A stretch of DNA of 64,000 nucleotides from Listeria innocua (lineage in GTDB: Bacteria > Bacillota > Bacilli > Lactobacillales > Listeriaceae). The first letter of the stretch is position 1; every line of letters starts with the position of its first letter. The stretch spans positions 480,001 to 544,000 of the forward strand of contig NZ_CP117229.1 of assembly GCF_028596125.1 (NCBI RefSeq), in the 5' to 3' direction. The position numbers and the translations under genes were made by a program. The notes under the pieces were generated by a model that saw only the letters and a list, made by a program, of their open reading frames with translations, ran no database searches and was not told the DNA's origin. Shown piece after piece: positions 43,647 to 52,259 of this stretch.

Positions 43647-44820
43647 TAAAATAAAACAAATAGTCTTAAATAATGAAGAAAATATGATAGCCTTCCGCCG
43701 CGATTTGCACATGCATCCAGAACTGCAATGGCAGGAATTTCGAACAACCGATCAAGTTGCAAAACAACTAGATCAGCTCGGAATCCCTTACCGACGTACC
43801 AATCCCACCGGACTAATTGCAGATTTAAAAGGCGATAAAGTAGGCAAAACGATTGCTTTACGAGCGGATATGGATGCACTACCAGTCCAAGAATTAAACC
43901 AAGATCTTTCTTATAAATCTACAGAAGACGGCAAAATGCACGCATGCGGTCACGATGCCCACACAGCCATGCTATTAACCGCAGCAAAAGCACTCGTGGA
44001 AATTAAAAGTGAGCTACGCGGAACAGTCCGCTTCATTTTTCAACCATCAGAAGAAATTGCTGAAGGCGCGAAAGAAATGATTGCCCAAGGAGCGATGGAG
44101 GGCGTGGATCACGTCTTTGGTATCCATATCTGGTCCCAAACCCCAAGCAATAAAATATCTTGCGTAGTTGGCTCGACATTTGCTTCTGCGGATATCATCC
44201 AAATTGATTTCAAAGGTCAAGGCGGTCACGGAGCAATGCCACATGATACAATCGATGCTGCGGTGATTGCTTCTTCGTTTGTCATGAACCTTCAAGCAAT
44301 TGTAGCCCGTGAAACAGACCCGCTTGATCCGGTCGTCGTAACAATTGGAAAAATGGAAGTCGGCACACGCTATAACGTTATCGCTGAAAATGCCCGATTA
44401 GAAGGGACGCTACGTTGCTTTAACAACACAACCCGCGCCAAAGTGGCAAAAACAATTGAACACTACGCGAAGCAAACAGCCGCTATCTACGGCGGCACAG
44501 CTGAAATGATTTATAAACAAGGCACACAACCAGTTATTAATGATGAAAAAAGCGCATTACTCGTCCAAAAAACAATCATTGAATCATTCGGTGAAGAAAT
44601 GCTTTACTTTGAACGCCCAACAACCGGCGGCGAAGACTTCAGCTATTTTCAAGACGAAGCTCCCGGGAGTTTTGCGTTGGTTGGCTCCGGAAATCCCGAA
44701 AAAGATACCGAATGGGCCCACCATCATGGACGTTTTAATATTGATGAAAGTGTCATGAAAAACGGCGCAGAGCTATACGCCCAGTTCGCCTATAATTATT
44801 TAAACCAAGATGAGATTTAA
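43639..44820 (+). CDS. N-acyl-L-amino-acid amidohydrolase (M20D family)
   Basis: A 393-residue metal-dependent amidohydrolase. It has RRDLHMHPELQWQEF near the N-terminus, the metal-binding HACGHDAHTAM, QPSEEIAEGAKEMI and a C-terminal HHGRFNIDE with histidine ligands. It removes acyl groups from amino acids or hippurate-like amides. The ATG at 43639 follows GGGGAAAG; the open frame runs back to 43546 within the upstream gene. The eight-base overlap with the carbamoylase indicates coupled translation and a shared role in salvage of modified amino acids (inference). Confidence 0.9.
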   Translation: MNNKIKQIVLNNEENMIAFRRDLHMHPELQWQEFRTTDQVAKQLDQLGIPYRRTNPTGLIADLKGDKVGKTIALRADMDALPVQELNQDLSYKSTEDGKMHACGHDAHTAMLLTAAKALVEIKSELRGTVRFIFQPSEEIAEGAKEMIAQGAMEGVDHVFGIHIWSQTPSNKISCVVGSTFASADIIQIDFKGQGGHGAMPHDTIDAAVIASSFVMNLQAIVARETDPLDPVVVTIGKMEVGTRYNVIAENARLEGTLRCFNNTTRAKVAKTIEHYAKQTAAIYGGTAEMIYKQGTQPVINDEKSALLVQKTIIESFGEEMLYFERPTTGGEDFSYFQDEAPGSFALVGSGNPEKDTEWAHHHGRFNIDESVMKNGAELYAQFAYNYLNQDEI

Positions 44821-44825
44821 ACAAA

Positions 44826-44863
44826 AAACAGCCTCAAGCGAATTCACTCGCTTGAGGCTGTTT
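44826..44863. terminator. Bidirectional terminator between convergent genes
   Basis: Perfect 15-base arms AAACAGCCTCAAGCG and complement with an eight-base loop. Confidence 0.92.
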
Positions 44864-44872
44864 ATATATCGA

Positions 44873-45889
44873 CTATTGTTTTTCTACAACATGTACGTCT
44901 TCAAAAGAACCGTATTTTGTCCACCAAGGAACGGCACCTTCATCAAGTAATTTATCAAGAGAGGTAATATTTTCTTTCCCTTGAGTACGAAGCCATTCGC
45001 GTAAAGCATCATCGCCTTGTTTACCATAAACTTCGATACCATCAGCCCAAGTTGCACGACCACAAAGTACACCACTATATTGTACGTTATGTTGATTAGC
45101 AAATTGGATTGTTTTATGGAACATTTCAGAAGTTACGCCAGCACTTAGATAAATAAATGGAAGTGGGCTTAAGTCAGAGCATTCTTCAAAATGACGAGCT
45201 GCTTCATCTTGCGTATAAGCTACTTCACCTTCAGCAAAACCTTCCACATATTTGAAGTTTACTGGAACCTCTAGTTTAAGTACATCTACACCGTAACGAG
45301 GTTTAGAGAATTCTTTAATAGATGCTTTTACTTTCGCTGGTTTTAATTTTGCATACTCTAAAGAACCAGAATCAGTAACTTTTGCATCGTAAGTAATTGG
45401 TTCTAAGAAAAATGGAATATCAACTGCGCGACATTCTGCACCAATTCTTTCTAAAAAGGCATATTTAATTTCATTGATTTCAGCAGGTTCATCTGGATCA
45501 TAATAAACAAGAATTTTAACAGCATCTCCGCCGTTTTCTTTAATACGAAGTGCCGATAAATCTTCAATTAAATCAGGAAGTTTACCAGGAGTAGTTGCGT
45601 CATAACCTGTTTTTTCATAAGAAGTTAAAAGTCCGCTACCTTCGTGACGAGCTTTGATTGCTGGAGTACCATATTCTAAATCAAGCAAAATCGCAGAAGC
45701 ATAAGGTGTAAGTTCTTCAGAAACAAGTTGTTTGAAGTCTTCCACATCTTTTTTGTTTTCTGTTCCTTTTGCTTGTTGAATCATTTTTTTGAGTGAACCG
45801 CGTTGGTCAATGGCAAGTGCTGCAATGACGCCTTTATCGTTGGAGAGTCTTTGTAAACCATCAAATTTACCTTTTGTTATTTGTACCAT
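44873..45889 (-). CDS. lacD: Tagatose-1,6-bisphosphate aldolase
   Basis: A 338-residue class I aldolase that splits tagatose 1,6-bisphosphate to dihydroxyacetone phosphate and glyceraldehyde 3-phosphate. The Schiff-base lysine falls at residue 205 in VLKLEVP, the position recalled for LacD. AAGGAG precedes the ATG. It is not in a lac operon: no tagatose-6-phosphate kinase or galactose-6-phosphate isomerase is nearby, so it may serve other ketose bisphosphates or galactitol breakdown (the galactitol-type PTS is 41 kb away). A sigma-B-type promoter lies upstream. Confidence 0.93.
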   Translation of the reverse strand: MVQITKGKFDGLQRLSNDKGVIAALAIDQRGSLKKMIQQAKGTENKKDVEDFKQLVSEELTPYASAILLDLEYGTPAIKARHEGSGLLTSYEKTGYDATTPGKLPDLIEDLSALRIKENGGDAVKILVYYDPDEPAEINEIKYAFLERIGAECRAVDIPFFLEPITYDAKVTDSGSLEYAKLKPAKVKASIKEFSKPRYGVDVLKLEVPVNFKYVEGFAEGEVAYTQDEAARHFEECSDLSPLPFIYLSAGVTSEMFHKTIQFANQHNVQYSGVLCGRATWADGIEVYGKQGDDALREWLRTQGKENITSLDKLLDEGAVPWWTKYGSFEDVHVVEKQ

Positions 45890-45950
45890 TTTTATCTAGT
45901 CTCCTTTATAGCAATTTGTCGTTGCTTTTATCAATTTGTCCATCATTAGT

Positions 45951-45976
45951 ATACCACTTATAACTTTTTTTAAAAC
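45951..45976 (-). promoter_or_regulatory. Sigma-B-type promoter of lacD
   Basis: On the minus strand GTTTTA is followed after 14 bases by TGGTAT, close to the GTTTAA-N13-15-GGGTAT consensus. I recall this aldolase gene as general-stress induced in L. monocytogenes. Confidence 0.6.
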
Positions 45977-46126
45977 ATAGGTATATTTCCGTATTGATTT
46001 ATCCTGGATAATAAATTACTATATATGTGGAGTGTTAGGTATTATTAGAAATTTGGGATAATTTCTTTTAATACATTCTCTTTTGGGAAAGTCAGTTAGC
46101 GATTAGACTAGACCAGGAGTGATGAA

Positions 46127-47323
46127 ATGAATCGACGCGAAAGACTAAAACATAAAAGACGCAAGAACGTATTTATCGTGTTGAGTACTGTACTTATACT
46201 TTTTTTTATGGCCACTAGCTGGATGATCTATGAATTTAAAAGTAAAGAACAGCAAACAGTATCCGCACCAACAAAGAAAAAAGCAACTACAGCCACTAAG
46301 CCAAAGGAAAAACCGACTACCAAAAAAGCTGAAAAGCCAAAAGAGCCGGAACAAGTTGAAGAAAAGCCAAAAGAAACGATAGTAAATAACAAAGAAATTG
46401 ATGCTTATTTAAAAGAAATCGGATTTAGCGGCTCGGCACTTGTTGTTCGTGATGGACAAATTGTTATACAAAAAGGGTATTTATATGCAAATCGTGATGC
46501 AAAGGTATTGAATACGCCTGATACGCTATATTATATCGGTTCTTCTCAAAAGGCGATAATAGCAGCAGCTTTATTACAATTAGAAGAAAAAGGTAAAATA
46601 AATACAAACGATCCAGTATCGAAGTATTTACCTAATTTTCCTAATGGTAATAAAATATTGATTAAAAACTTTTTGAATCATACCTCTGGAATTGTCGGAC
46701 GGCCAGAGTTCTCTGGGACTGTAACGCCAGAACAATTAGTTACAGGTATTGAGAAGCGGGGAATTAAATCACAGCCTGGGAAATGGGATTATATGGATGC
46801 AAATTATACAATTGCAGGATATATCGTAGAAAAAGTTAGCGGAAAACCACTCGCAACTTATTTGCAAGAAAATATTTTCGAACCAGCAGGAATGAAACAT
46901 ACTGGATACTTTCAAAAAGATGTTGATGGGGGAAAAAATATATCAACAGGCTACAAAATAGATGAAAATGGAGTTTATCAAAGTCCGAAGTTAGTAGACT
47001 TAACGAAATTATATGGAGCAGGGGATATTAGTATGTCTACTACGGATATGTATTTATTTGATAAAGCTTTGATGGATAAAAAAATAATCTCTGAAGCAAG
47101 CTTTAAAAAAATGTTCACACCGGGTAGTAAATCTAATTATGGAATGGGCTTTTATGTAGATCCTGGGAGTTATAATAGCCACGGGGTTGTAACTGGTTGG
47201 GATGTTTCTAATAGCATGAGCCACACTGGCAGAACCTATGTGATTTTATTCTCTAATGTCCAAAATAAGATTGCCTCTTTTGGAAAAGTGAACAATCATA
47301 TTTATAGTTTATTAAACAAATAA
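46127..47323 (+). CDS. Membrane-anchored class C beta-lactamase/PBP-like serine hydrolase
   Basis: A 398-residue protein with one N-terminal membrane anchor (about 17-33) and a Lys/Pro/Thr-rich linker (about 38-87) before a serine-hydrolase domain. The active-site SxxK is S139-S-Q-K142 (IGSSQKAI); the third motif is HTG (SHTGRTYVI). The second motif reads YMD in WDYMDANYTIAGY where YSN is usual. It corresponds to the penicillin-binding protein PBPC1 type of Listeria, a low-molecular-weight carboxypeptidase or esterase candidate. A GGAG-type site precedes the ATG. Monocistronic. Confidence 0.9.
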   Translation: MNRRERLKHKRRKNVFIVLSTVLILFFMATSWMIYEFKSKEQQTVSAPTKKKATTATKPKEKPTTKKAEKPKEPEQVEEKPKETIVNNKEIDAYLKEIGFSGSALVVRDGQIVIQKGYLYANRDAKVLNTPDTLYYIGSSQKAIIAAALLQLEEKGKINTNDPVSKYLPNFPNGNKILIKNFLNHTSGIVGRPEFSGTVTPEQLVTGIEKRGIKSQPGKWDYMDANYTIAGYIVEKVSGKPLATYLQENIFEPAGMKHTGYFQKDVDGGKNISTGYKIDENGVYQSPKLVDLTKLYGAGDISMSTTDMYLFDKALMDKKIISEASFKKMFTPGSKSNYGMGFYVDPGSYNSHGVVTGWDVSNSMSHTGRTYVILFSNVQNKIASFGKVNNHIYSLLNK

Positions 47324-47325
47324 AG

Positions 47326-47355
47326 AAACTCGATTCTGTTAACAGAATCGAGTTT
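47326..47355. terminator. Bidirectional terminator between convergent genes
   Basis: Perfect 30-base palindrome (AAACTCGATTCTGTT and complement) with no unpaired loop bases, T-rich on both sides. Confidence 0.9.
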
Positions 47356-47359
47356 TTAT

Positions 47360-48280
47360 TTATTTACCAGTAATTTGTTTTACCGCATCTTCCATTTGAT
47401 AAAGTTGAGCAGCGGCACTGTAGTCACTCCATTTGGTGTTGTCTACTTTATATACTTGGTTTTTCTTCACAGCGGGAATATCTTTCCAAACCCCGTTAAG
47501 CATTTCGTTAACAGAATCTTCATTACCATCAGTAGGCATTAAGATAAATAATCGATCCGCTCCGGCTGCATATTCAGGAATAGCTTCACTTGAAATTGCT
47601 TTTGTTTCTTTGTTTGCTTTAGCACCATCAGTTGGAGTAAAACCAGCTCCAGAGAATAAGCCGTCAAATACTTTCGCATCATGAACATAGATTTCTTTGC
47701 CGTAGAATTGAATCACAGCAGCTTTTTCGTTCTCCACGCCAGCATCTTTTAACGTTGCCTTAGCTTCTTTAGAACTTTGAGCGTAATCTTTGTCCCATTT
47801 TTCTTTTTCTGATTTTTTATTTAAGAGATTTGCGATATTAGAAAGTTGTTTGTCAGGAGTATCACCGAAATGTGAGATGTAAACTGGCGCAACTTTTTCT
47901 AAATTCTCTAAAAGGTCTTTTTGATAATCACTAATAATAATTAAATCTGGTTTTAAATTAGCGATTTTCTCAATACTTGGTTTATCATTACCAACACTTT
48001 CTGTCCCTTTTGTTGCTTTGGGATATGTAGTGATGTAATAATCCGTTGTACCAACAGGTTTTACGCCTAGAATTTCCATTTCACTTACGTTTTGAAGTGC
48101 TACAATTCTTTTTGGTGTTGTTGGTACTTCTACTTTACGATCCATTGTATCAGTTACTGTTTTTGTCGCAGCTTCTTTTTCTTTGCTTGAATCTTTATCC
48201 GAAGAGTTGCCACAAGCGGTTAGTACTACTGCTAAAAGTACAGTCATTAAAATAGCAGCCCATTTATGCTTTTGGTACAT
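47360..48280 (-). CDS. Iron-siderophore/heme-type ABC substrate-binding lipoprotein
   Basis: A 306-residue lipoprotein (signal ending LLAVVLTAC) of the FecB/FhuD-like binding-protein fold, with the characteristic segments PKRIVALQN, VEMEILGVKPVG-like and EKIANLKPDLII. It should capture ferric siderophore or a related iron compound at the cell surface. The ATG at 48280 has GGGAGG and good spacing; the frame runs upstream through the Fur box to 48370. No permease or ATPase gene follows it, so it must work with a transporter encoded elsewhere. The Fur box in its promoter supports an iron role. Confidence 0.9.
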   Translation of the reverse strand: MYQKHKWAAILMTVLLAVVLTACGNSSDKDSSKEKEAATKTVTDTMDRKVEVPTTPKRIVALQNVSEMEILGVKPVGTTDYYITTYPKATKGTESVGNDKPSIEKIANLKPDLIIISDYQKDLLENLEKVAPVYISHFGDTPDKQLSNIANLLNKKSEKEKWDKDYAQSSKEAKATLKDAGVENEKAAVIQFYGKEIYVHDAKVFDGLFSGAGFTPTDGAKANKETKAISSEAIPEYAAGADRLFILMPTDGNEDSVNEMLNGVWKDIPAVKKNQVYKVDNTKWSDYSAAAQLYQMEDAVKQITGK

Positions 48281-48299
48281 TGTGTATTTCCTCCCTAAT

Positions 48300-48360
48300 T
48301 GAAAATGATTTTCATTATCGTTACAAAAGTAATTATATCGAAAAGAGGGAGGATTGACAA
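48300..48360 (-). promoter_or_regulatory. Promoter with Fur box before the siderophore-binding gene
   Basis: On the minus strand TTGTCA (48355-48360) and TATAAT (48332-48337) are 17 bases apart. The Fur-box-like sequence TGAAAATGATTTTCATTAT (48300-48318 on the plus strand) lies over and just past the transcription start. Confidence 0.85.
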
Positions 48361-48391
48361 GGTGAAACATAACACAAATTATTTTTATTTT

Positions 48392-48742
48392 TTAAAATTG
48401 GATCGTGTCGCCTATTGCCAGGGTAGGAAATACTTCTGGGGAGACAACGATTGCGCCAGGTAATACTTCATTTTGACCAGAGCGGAAATAAATCGAAATG
48501 TGTCCAAGTTCTTCCAAATTTTTATTTGCTTCCGTACCGACTTCTTCTATTATATAGACTTGATCTCCAATTTGTAGTGTATTCCCTTTCGAGAGGGCAC
48601 TTTGGGGTGCTGCTTCGAACTCATGAATAACGGAGATTTCTCGTAATTCATTAGTGGCTGTTGGTCCAAATAAAATGACGATCTTTTCTTCTTCAAAAGC
48701 TGGGACAAGTGGCCCGATTTCAATGATTTTACTTTTAGTCAT
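48392..48742 (-). CDS. PTS glucitol/sorbitol IIA component
   Basis: A 116-residue phosphocarrier of the glucitol (Gut) IIA family. The likely phosphorylated histidine is in ISVIHEF (about residue 42); the strand-rich remainder has the family pattern, including GNTLQIGDQVYIIEEVG. It passes phosphate from HPr to the IIB domain of the upstream gene. AGGAGG precedes the ATG. Last gene of the minus-strand glucitol operon. Confidence 0.92.
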   Translation of the reverse strand: MTKSKIIEIGPLVPAFEEEKIVILFGPTATNELREISVIHEFEAAPQSALSKGNTLQIGDQVYIIEEVGTEANKNLEELGHISIYFRSGQNEVLPGAIVVSPEVFPTLAIGDTIQF

Positions 48743-48761
48743 AGCAATTTCCTCCTAAAAA

Positions 48762-49748
48762 TTAATACATGCCGATACTGAATACCCAAGCGATAACAAC
48801 AGCAAGGACACCTGTAATCATACGGCTATACAAAATGGCCGGAACACCGAATTGAACCGTTTTTGGTTTAGCTTCTGCAAGAGATAGCCCGACTGGAATA
48901 AAGTCACATCCGGCTTGTGCGTTAATAGCGAATAAAGCAGGTAAGGCGTAAGTTACCGGGATGGCGCCAATCGCAATTTGTGAACCAATTAAGACACCAA
49001 TAACTTGGGCGATAACTGCGCCAGGACCAAGAATCGGTGATAGGAAAGGTAGACTACAAATAAAAGCAATTAAAAGCGTTCCCCAAATGGAACCAGCGAG
49101 CGGGGAGAGTGTATTCGCAATTAATTTTCCAATCCCAGTGTAGTTAATAATACCGATAATCATACTAATAAAAGCCATAAAAGGAATAATGTTTTTAATG
49201 AGCATATCAACAGAATCACGACCAGCTTGATAGAATACGCCCATTGCCTTACCAATACCGCGAGAAAATTTCACAAGATAGCCTTCTTTTAAATCACTCG
49301 CTTCTTGTTGATCTTCTTTAATCTTGGCATAATCTTCTTTAAATTTTTCTCTGTCAAAAGGTTTTCCGGGATCTGCTTCTGATGAGGTAACCATAATATC
49401 TTCTGGCTTCACTCCCGAAACAAAAATATCTTCTGTAATATGTTTTGCTAGTGGACCTGATGGAGAAGAAGGGAGAATATCAACAGTTGGAATACGTTTC
49501 ATTGGATAGACGCCAATTCGAGCCGTACCACCACAGTCAATGACAACACACATCATTTCTTCTTCGGGAATGGAGTTTTTAAAACCATCGACGGCTTCTG
49601 CACCGGATAATTCAGCAATTTTCAAAGCTACGGGGTGGATACCGCCGCCAGTAATAGAAACAACTTTTGTTCTTGGTTCGCTTGGAGTAAGGTCTAGCCC
49701 AGTTCCCCAACCGCCTTGGCCTTTATTCACATGAATTGATTGATACAT
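48762..49748 (-). CDS. PTS glucitol/sorbitol IIB-IIC1 component
   Basis: A 328-residue two-domain protein. The N-terminal IIB domain contains the phosphorylated cysteine in [14 protein letters not shown] (about residue 53), and the C-terminal membrane part (about 175-328) has the family segment with five to six helices, including [15 protein letters not shown]. It forms the transport channel together with the separate IIC2 gene upstream. GGAGGC precedes the ATG. The spacing within the operon is 19-21 bases. Confidence 0.93.
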   Translation of the reverse strand: MYQSIHVNKGQGGWGTGLDLTPSEPRTKVVSITGGGIHPVALKIAELSGAEAVDGFKNSIPEEEMMCVVIDCGGTARIGVYPMKRIPTVDILPSSPSGPLAKHITEDIFVSGVKPEDIMVTSSEADPGKPFDREKFKEDYAKIKEDQQEASDLKEGYLVKFSRGIGKAMGVFYQAGRDSVDMLIKNIIPFMAFISMIIGIINYTGIGKLIANTLSPLAGSIWGTLLIAFICSLPFLSPILGPGAVIAQVIGVLIGSQIAIGAIPVTYALPALFAINAQAGCDFIPVGLSLAEAKPKTVQFGVPAILYSRMITGVLAVVIAWVFSIGMY

Positions 49749-49769
49749 TTTATTTGCCTCCTATCTATT

Positions 49770-50291
49770 TCAGACTTTTTCTTTTCGCATTAAGAATTTT
49801 GTAATGGTTTCCGTAATCACACCGCGCATTAAAATGATAACAATACCTGCTAAGAAGTAACGAACTGCAAGACTAGACATACTATAACCAGCTTCGACAA
49901 CCCCATTAGCAATTCCTAAATAAACAAATAATTCTCCAGCATTCGCATAAGGGAACAACCCTGTGACTGGATGTAAAAATGAAACAACCGAATCATAAAA
50001 AGCAGGTTTTTGATGTTCTTTAACGAATCGTCCAAATGTGTATGCCATTGGATTTGTTAGCATTAAGACAGATAAAATCGGCATAAGTGAATAACGTAAA
50101 ATCATGTTTTTAGCTGAAAATTGAATTGCACGATTGACTCGTTCTTCCCCGATAAATGCAATAATCGAGTACGTAAAGGTTAAAAGGACAATTAAAAGCG
50201 GGACAATTCCTGTCATAAAGCTCACGAACTGTTTTCCACCAGCCTCAAAAAGACCGATAAAGTTGGTTCCAAACCATTCAATATAATTCAC
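49770..50291 (-). CDS. PTS glucitol/sorbitol IIC2 component
   Basis: A 173-residue membrane protein with four to five predicted helices and the family start NYIEWFGTNFIGLFEAGGKQ. It is the second membrane subunit of the glucitol permease, which in this family is encoded separately from IIBC1. GGAG precedes the ATG. Confidence 0.92.
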   Translation of the reverse strand: MNYIEWFGTNFIGLFEAGGKQFVSFMTGIVPLLIVLLTFTYSIIAFIGEERVNRAIQFSAKNMILRYSLMPILSVLMLTNPMAYTFGRFVKEHQKPAFYDSVVSFLHPVTGLFPYANAGELFVYLGIANGVVEAGYSMSSLAVRYFLAGIVIILMRGVITETITKFLMRKEKV

Positions 50292-50315
50292 TAGGAAACA
50301 CTCCTTTTTAATTAT

Positions 50316-50696
50316 TTAAAGCGCTTTCATACAACTGTTGGCAGTTTTGATAATGGCTTTTTCTTGTATGGAATGCTTTTTCTTTTCATGTAATTCTTGT
50401 AGTATTTCGGATAATTCTTTATGGTGATAGTCAGTAAATGTTTTAAACTTCGCAAAAATCGTTTTTCCTGTTAAAATTTGGCATTCATGAACAATATGCT
50501 CTTCGTTTACAACTAAGATAGCTACGGCACTTGTTCGAAACTTTAATCGCTCCATTTCAGAATAAAGATGGTAACCGATTTTTCCAGCATATTTACTCGC
50601 AACTTTATTCATGTGATGTTGGTAATACCTCACTTGAAAAAAAGCAAGAAATGTCTGAGCGATGAAAATAACGGAAGCAATAAGGACAATTTTCAT
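50316..50696 (-). CDS. Glucitol operon activator-like protein (GutM family)
   Basis: A 126-residue protein with one N-terminal membrane segment and a charged cytoplasmic part, of the GutM/SrlM family, an accessory regulator of glucitol operons. The family-like segment YYQHHMNKVASKYAGKIGYH follows the membrane helix. It lies between the dehydrogenase-like gene and the permease genes, the usual place for GutM in such operons. GGAGG precedes the ATG. Confidence 0.88.
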   Translation of the reverse strand: MKIVLIASVIFIAQTFLAFFQVRYYQHHMNKVASKYAGKIGYHLYSEMERLKFRTSAVAILVVNEEHIVHECQILTGKTIFAKFKTFTDYHHKELSEILQELHEKKKHSIQEKAIIKTANSCMKAL

Positions 50697-50750
50697 TCAC
50701 TTTTCCTCCTTATAATAGGTGGGAAGGGCTAGCTTCCCACCATGTTACCT

Positions 50751-52001
50751 TTAATTGCTAAATGTTTCGTCTTGTAGTTTTCTAAGTTTCCAAACAGTAG
50801 TTGATTCGTCGAGTGAAACATCTTCGTCGGTAATAAATGTGCCAGCTTTAATGTTTCTGCGTGCAACTACTTCACCGCTAATTAGCCCGATTGGAATATG
50901 ACCTTCTGCCGCCATATCTACGTGAGTTTCGAGCACACCGCGGACACAGAAACCGCCAATCCCATCTAATCTTTCTCCAGCAGCTATATCTTTTTTAGCA
51001 ACTGCAACTGTTTCGGAAACGGGAGCTCCCATAGGAACAATAGCGTGATCGTGATTCAGAACAGCTTTCGCAATAGTTAGTGGAGTTTCTAGGCTCGCTA
51101 AATGATAAGGACGATACAGAATATGATGATCGCGTTCACCTTTTTTCATTAAGTAGCTAAGTTCATGACTAACACCTTCATTTTGGCCTTTAACAATTAC
51201 GAAAACACCTGGCGCCAAGCCATCTACATATTCTACGACACCAAATTGGTTTAAAATACCGCCTTGCTCTTTTAAATCGAGGTCTTTAATGACGGAATCT
51301 ACGTCACCCGAGATACCATGCATTCCAACGACATCGGGAACATATCCAATAGCGTTTGAAAGTAAGTTCATTTCTGCCATTGTTTTCGTTCCATCTTGGA
51401 AAGCTGCTAGCATGTGAGAAGCCATATTTTTTCCGTCTGCTTCCACTTGGCAACTATCTGGATTAGCGCTAATTTTTAGTTTGTTGTTTTTTCCTTTACC
51501 GGCAACAAGTACTTCCATACCCATTGATTTGGAAAATTCGTAAAGTTCAGTTATCGCAGCGGGTTCGTCTCCATCAGATCCGGTATAAACGAGGCCAGCG
51601 CTATCATATAATTTTTTCATTAATGGTCCAATAGTAATGTCAATTTCTACATTTAATAGAACAAGTTGTTTTTTTGCAAGTAAAGTTTCTAGGGAAATTT
51701 TTGCACCGACTTCTGGAACGCCAGTGGCATCGACAATCACCTCTACAAGATCAGAATGAATAATTTCTTTAAAGTCATTTGATAATAGAATTTTTTCTTT
51801 TTTTGTTGCTGTGGCGTTGTATGCATCTGCGGCTTTTTTTGCGGCGTCCACATGAATGTCACTTATACCAACTACACTCATTCCAGGAATAGCGGCAATT
51901 TGCGAAATCATGCCGAATCCCATTTGACCTGCGCCAATAACGCCGACGCGAATAGGGTTATTTTCTTTCTCACGGGCAAGTAACTGTCTATATAAAGTCA
52001 T
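50751..52001 (-). CDS. NAD(P)-dependent oxidoreductase with SAF domain
   Basis: A 416-residue protein with an N-terminal Rossmann fold of the homoserine-dehydrogenase-like type (VGVIGAGQMGFGMI, about 19-32; VVDATGVPEVG) and a C-terminal SAF domain (about 335-405). First structural gene of the operon for a glucitol-type PTS. It may convert the imported polyol phosphate, replacing the short-chain sorbitol-6-phosphate dehydrogenase usually found here, but the family is also seen beside other sugar and terpenoid genes; the substrate is unknown. AGGAGG precedes the ATG, and a cre site overlaps the leader. Confidence 0.88.
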   Translation of the reverse strand: MTLYRQLLAREKENNPIRVGVIGAGQMGFGMISQIAAIPGMSVVGISDIHVDAAKKAADAYNATATKKEKILLSNDFKEIIHSDLVEVIVDATGVPEVGAKISLETLLAKKQLVLLNVEIDITIGPLMKKLYDSAGLVYTGSDGDEPAAITELYEFSKSMGMEVLVAGKGKNNKLKISANPDSCQVEADGKNMASHMLAAFQDGTKTMAEMNLLSNAIGYVPDVVGMHGISGDVDSVIKDLDLKEQGGILNQFGVVEYVDGLAPGVFVIVKGQNEGVSHELSYLMKKGERDHHILYRPYHLASLETPLTIAKAVLNHDHAIVPMGAPVSETVAVAKKDIAAGERLDGIGGFCVRGVLETHVDMAAEGHIPIGLISGEVVARRNIKAGTFITDEDVSLDESTTVWKLRKLQDETFSN

Positions 52002-52015
52002 TTCAAGTTCCTCCT

Positions 52016-52029
52016 AGTAATCGTTTTCA
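52016..52029 (-). promoter_or_regulatory. cre (CcpA) site in the glucitol operon leader
   Basis: TGAAAACGATTACT on the minus strand matches the cre consensus at all but the last position; it lies just before the ribosome binding site. Confidence 0.7.
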
Positions 52030-52086
52030 TTTATTAAAAATAAAACTCCGGATAAAGCTATTTTATCTTAATAAACGAATCGTGTA

Positions 52087-52113
52087 ACATTTGTCACCAC
52101 TAGTGACAAATGT
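52087..52113. promoter_or_regulatory. SorC-type operator of the glucitol operon
   Basis: Perfect 11-base inverted repeat ACATTTGTCAC / GTGACAAATGT with a five-base centre, 85 bases before the first gene. A half-site of the same sequence occurs before the regulator gene (53254-53265), supporting SorC binding and autoregulation. Confidence 0.75.
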
Positions 52114-52189
52114 CATATTTCACAAATCAAATATAACATTTTAACTTTTTTTCGTCAATGAAATATTAAATGTTTTTTATTTTAAAGAA

Positions 52190-52226
52190 ATAAAAAAAGC
52201 CCAATCCATTGTTGGAGAGTGCTTTT
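52190..52226 (-). terminator. Possible terminator of the SorC regulator gene
   Basis: Imperfect pairing of AAAGC...TCCAA with TGGATTGGGCTTT, followed on the minus strand by a long T-run. Confidence 0.45.
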
Positions 52227-52259
52227 GGGGTTTTATATTTTTTTTGTGGTGGAATATTC

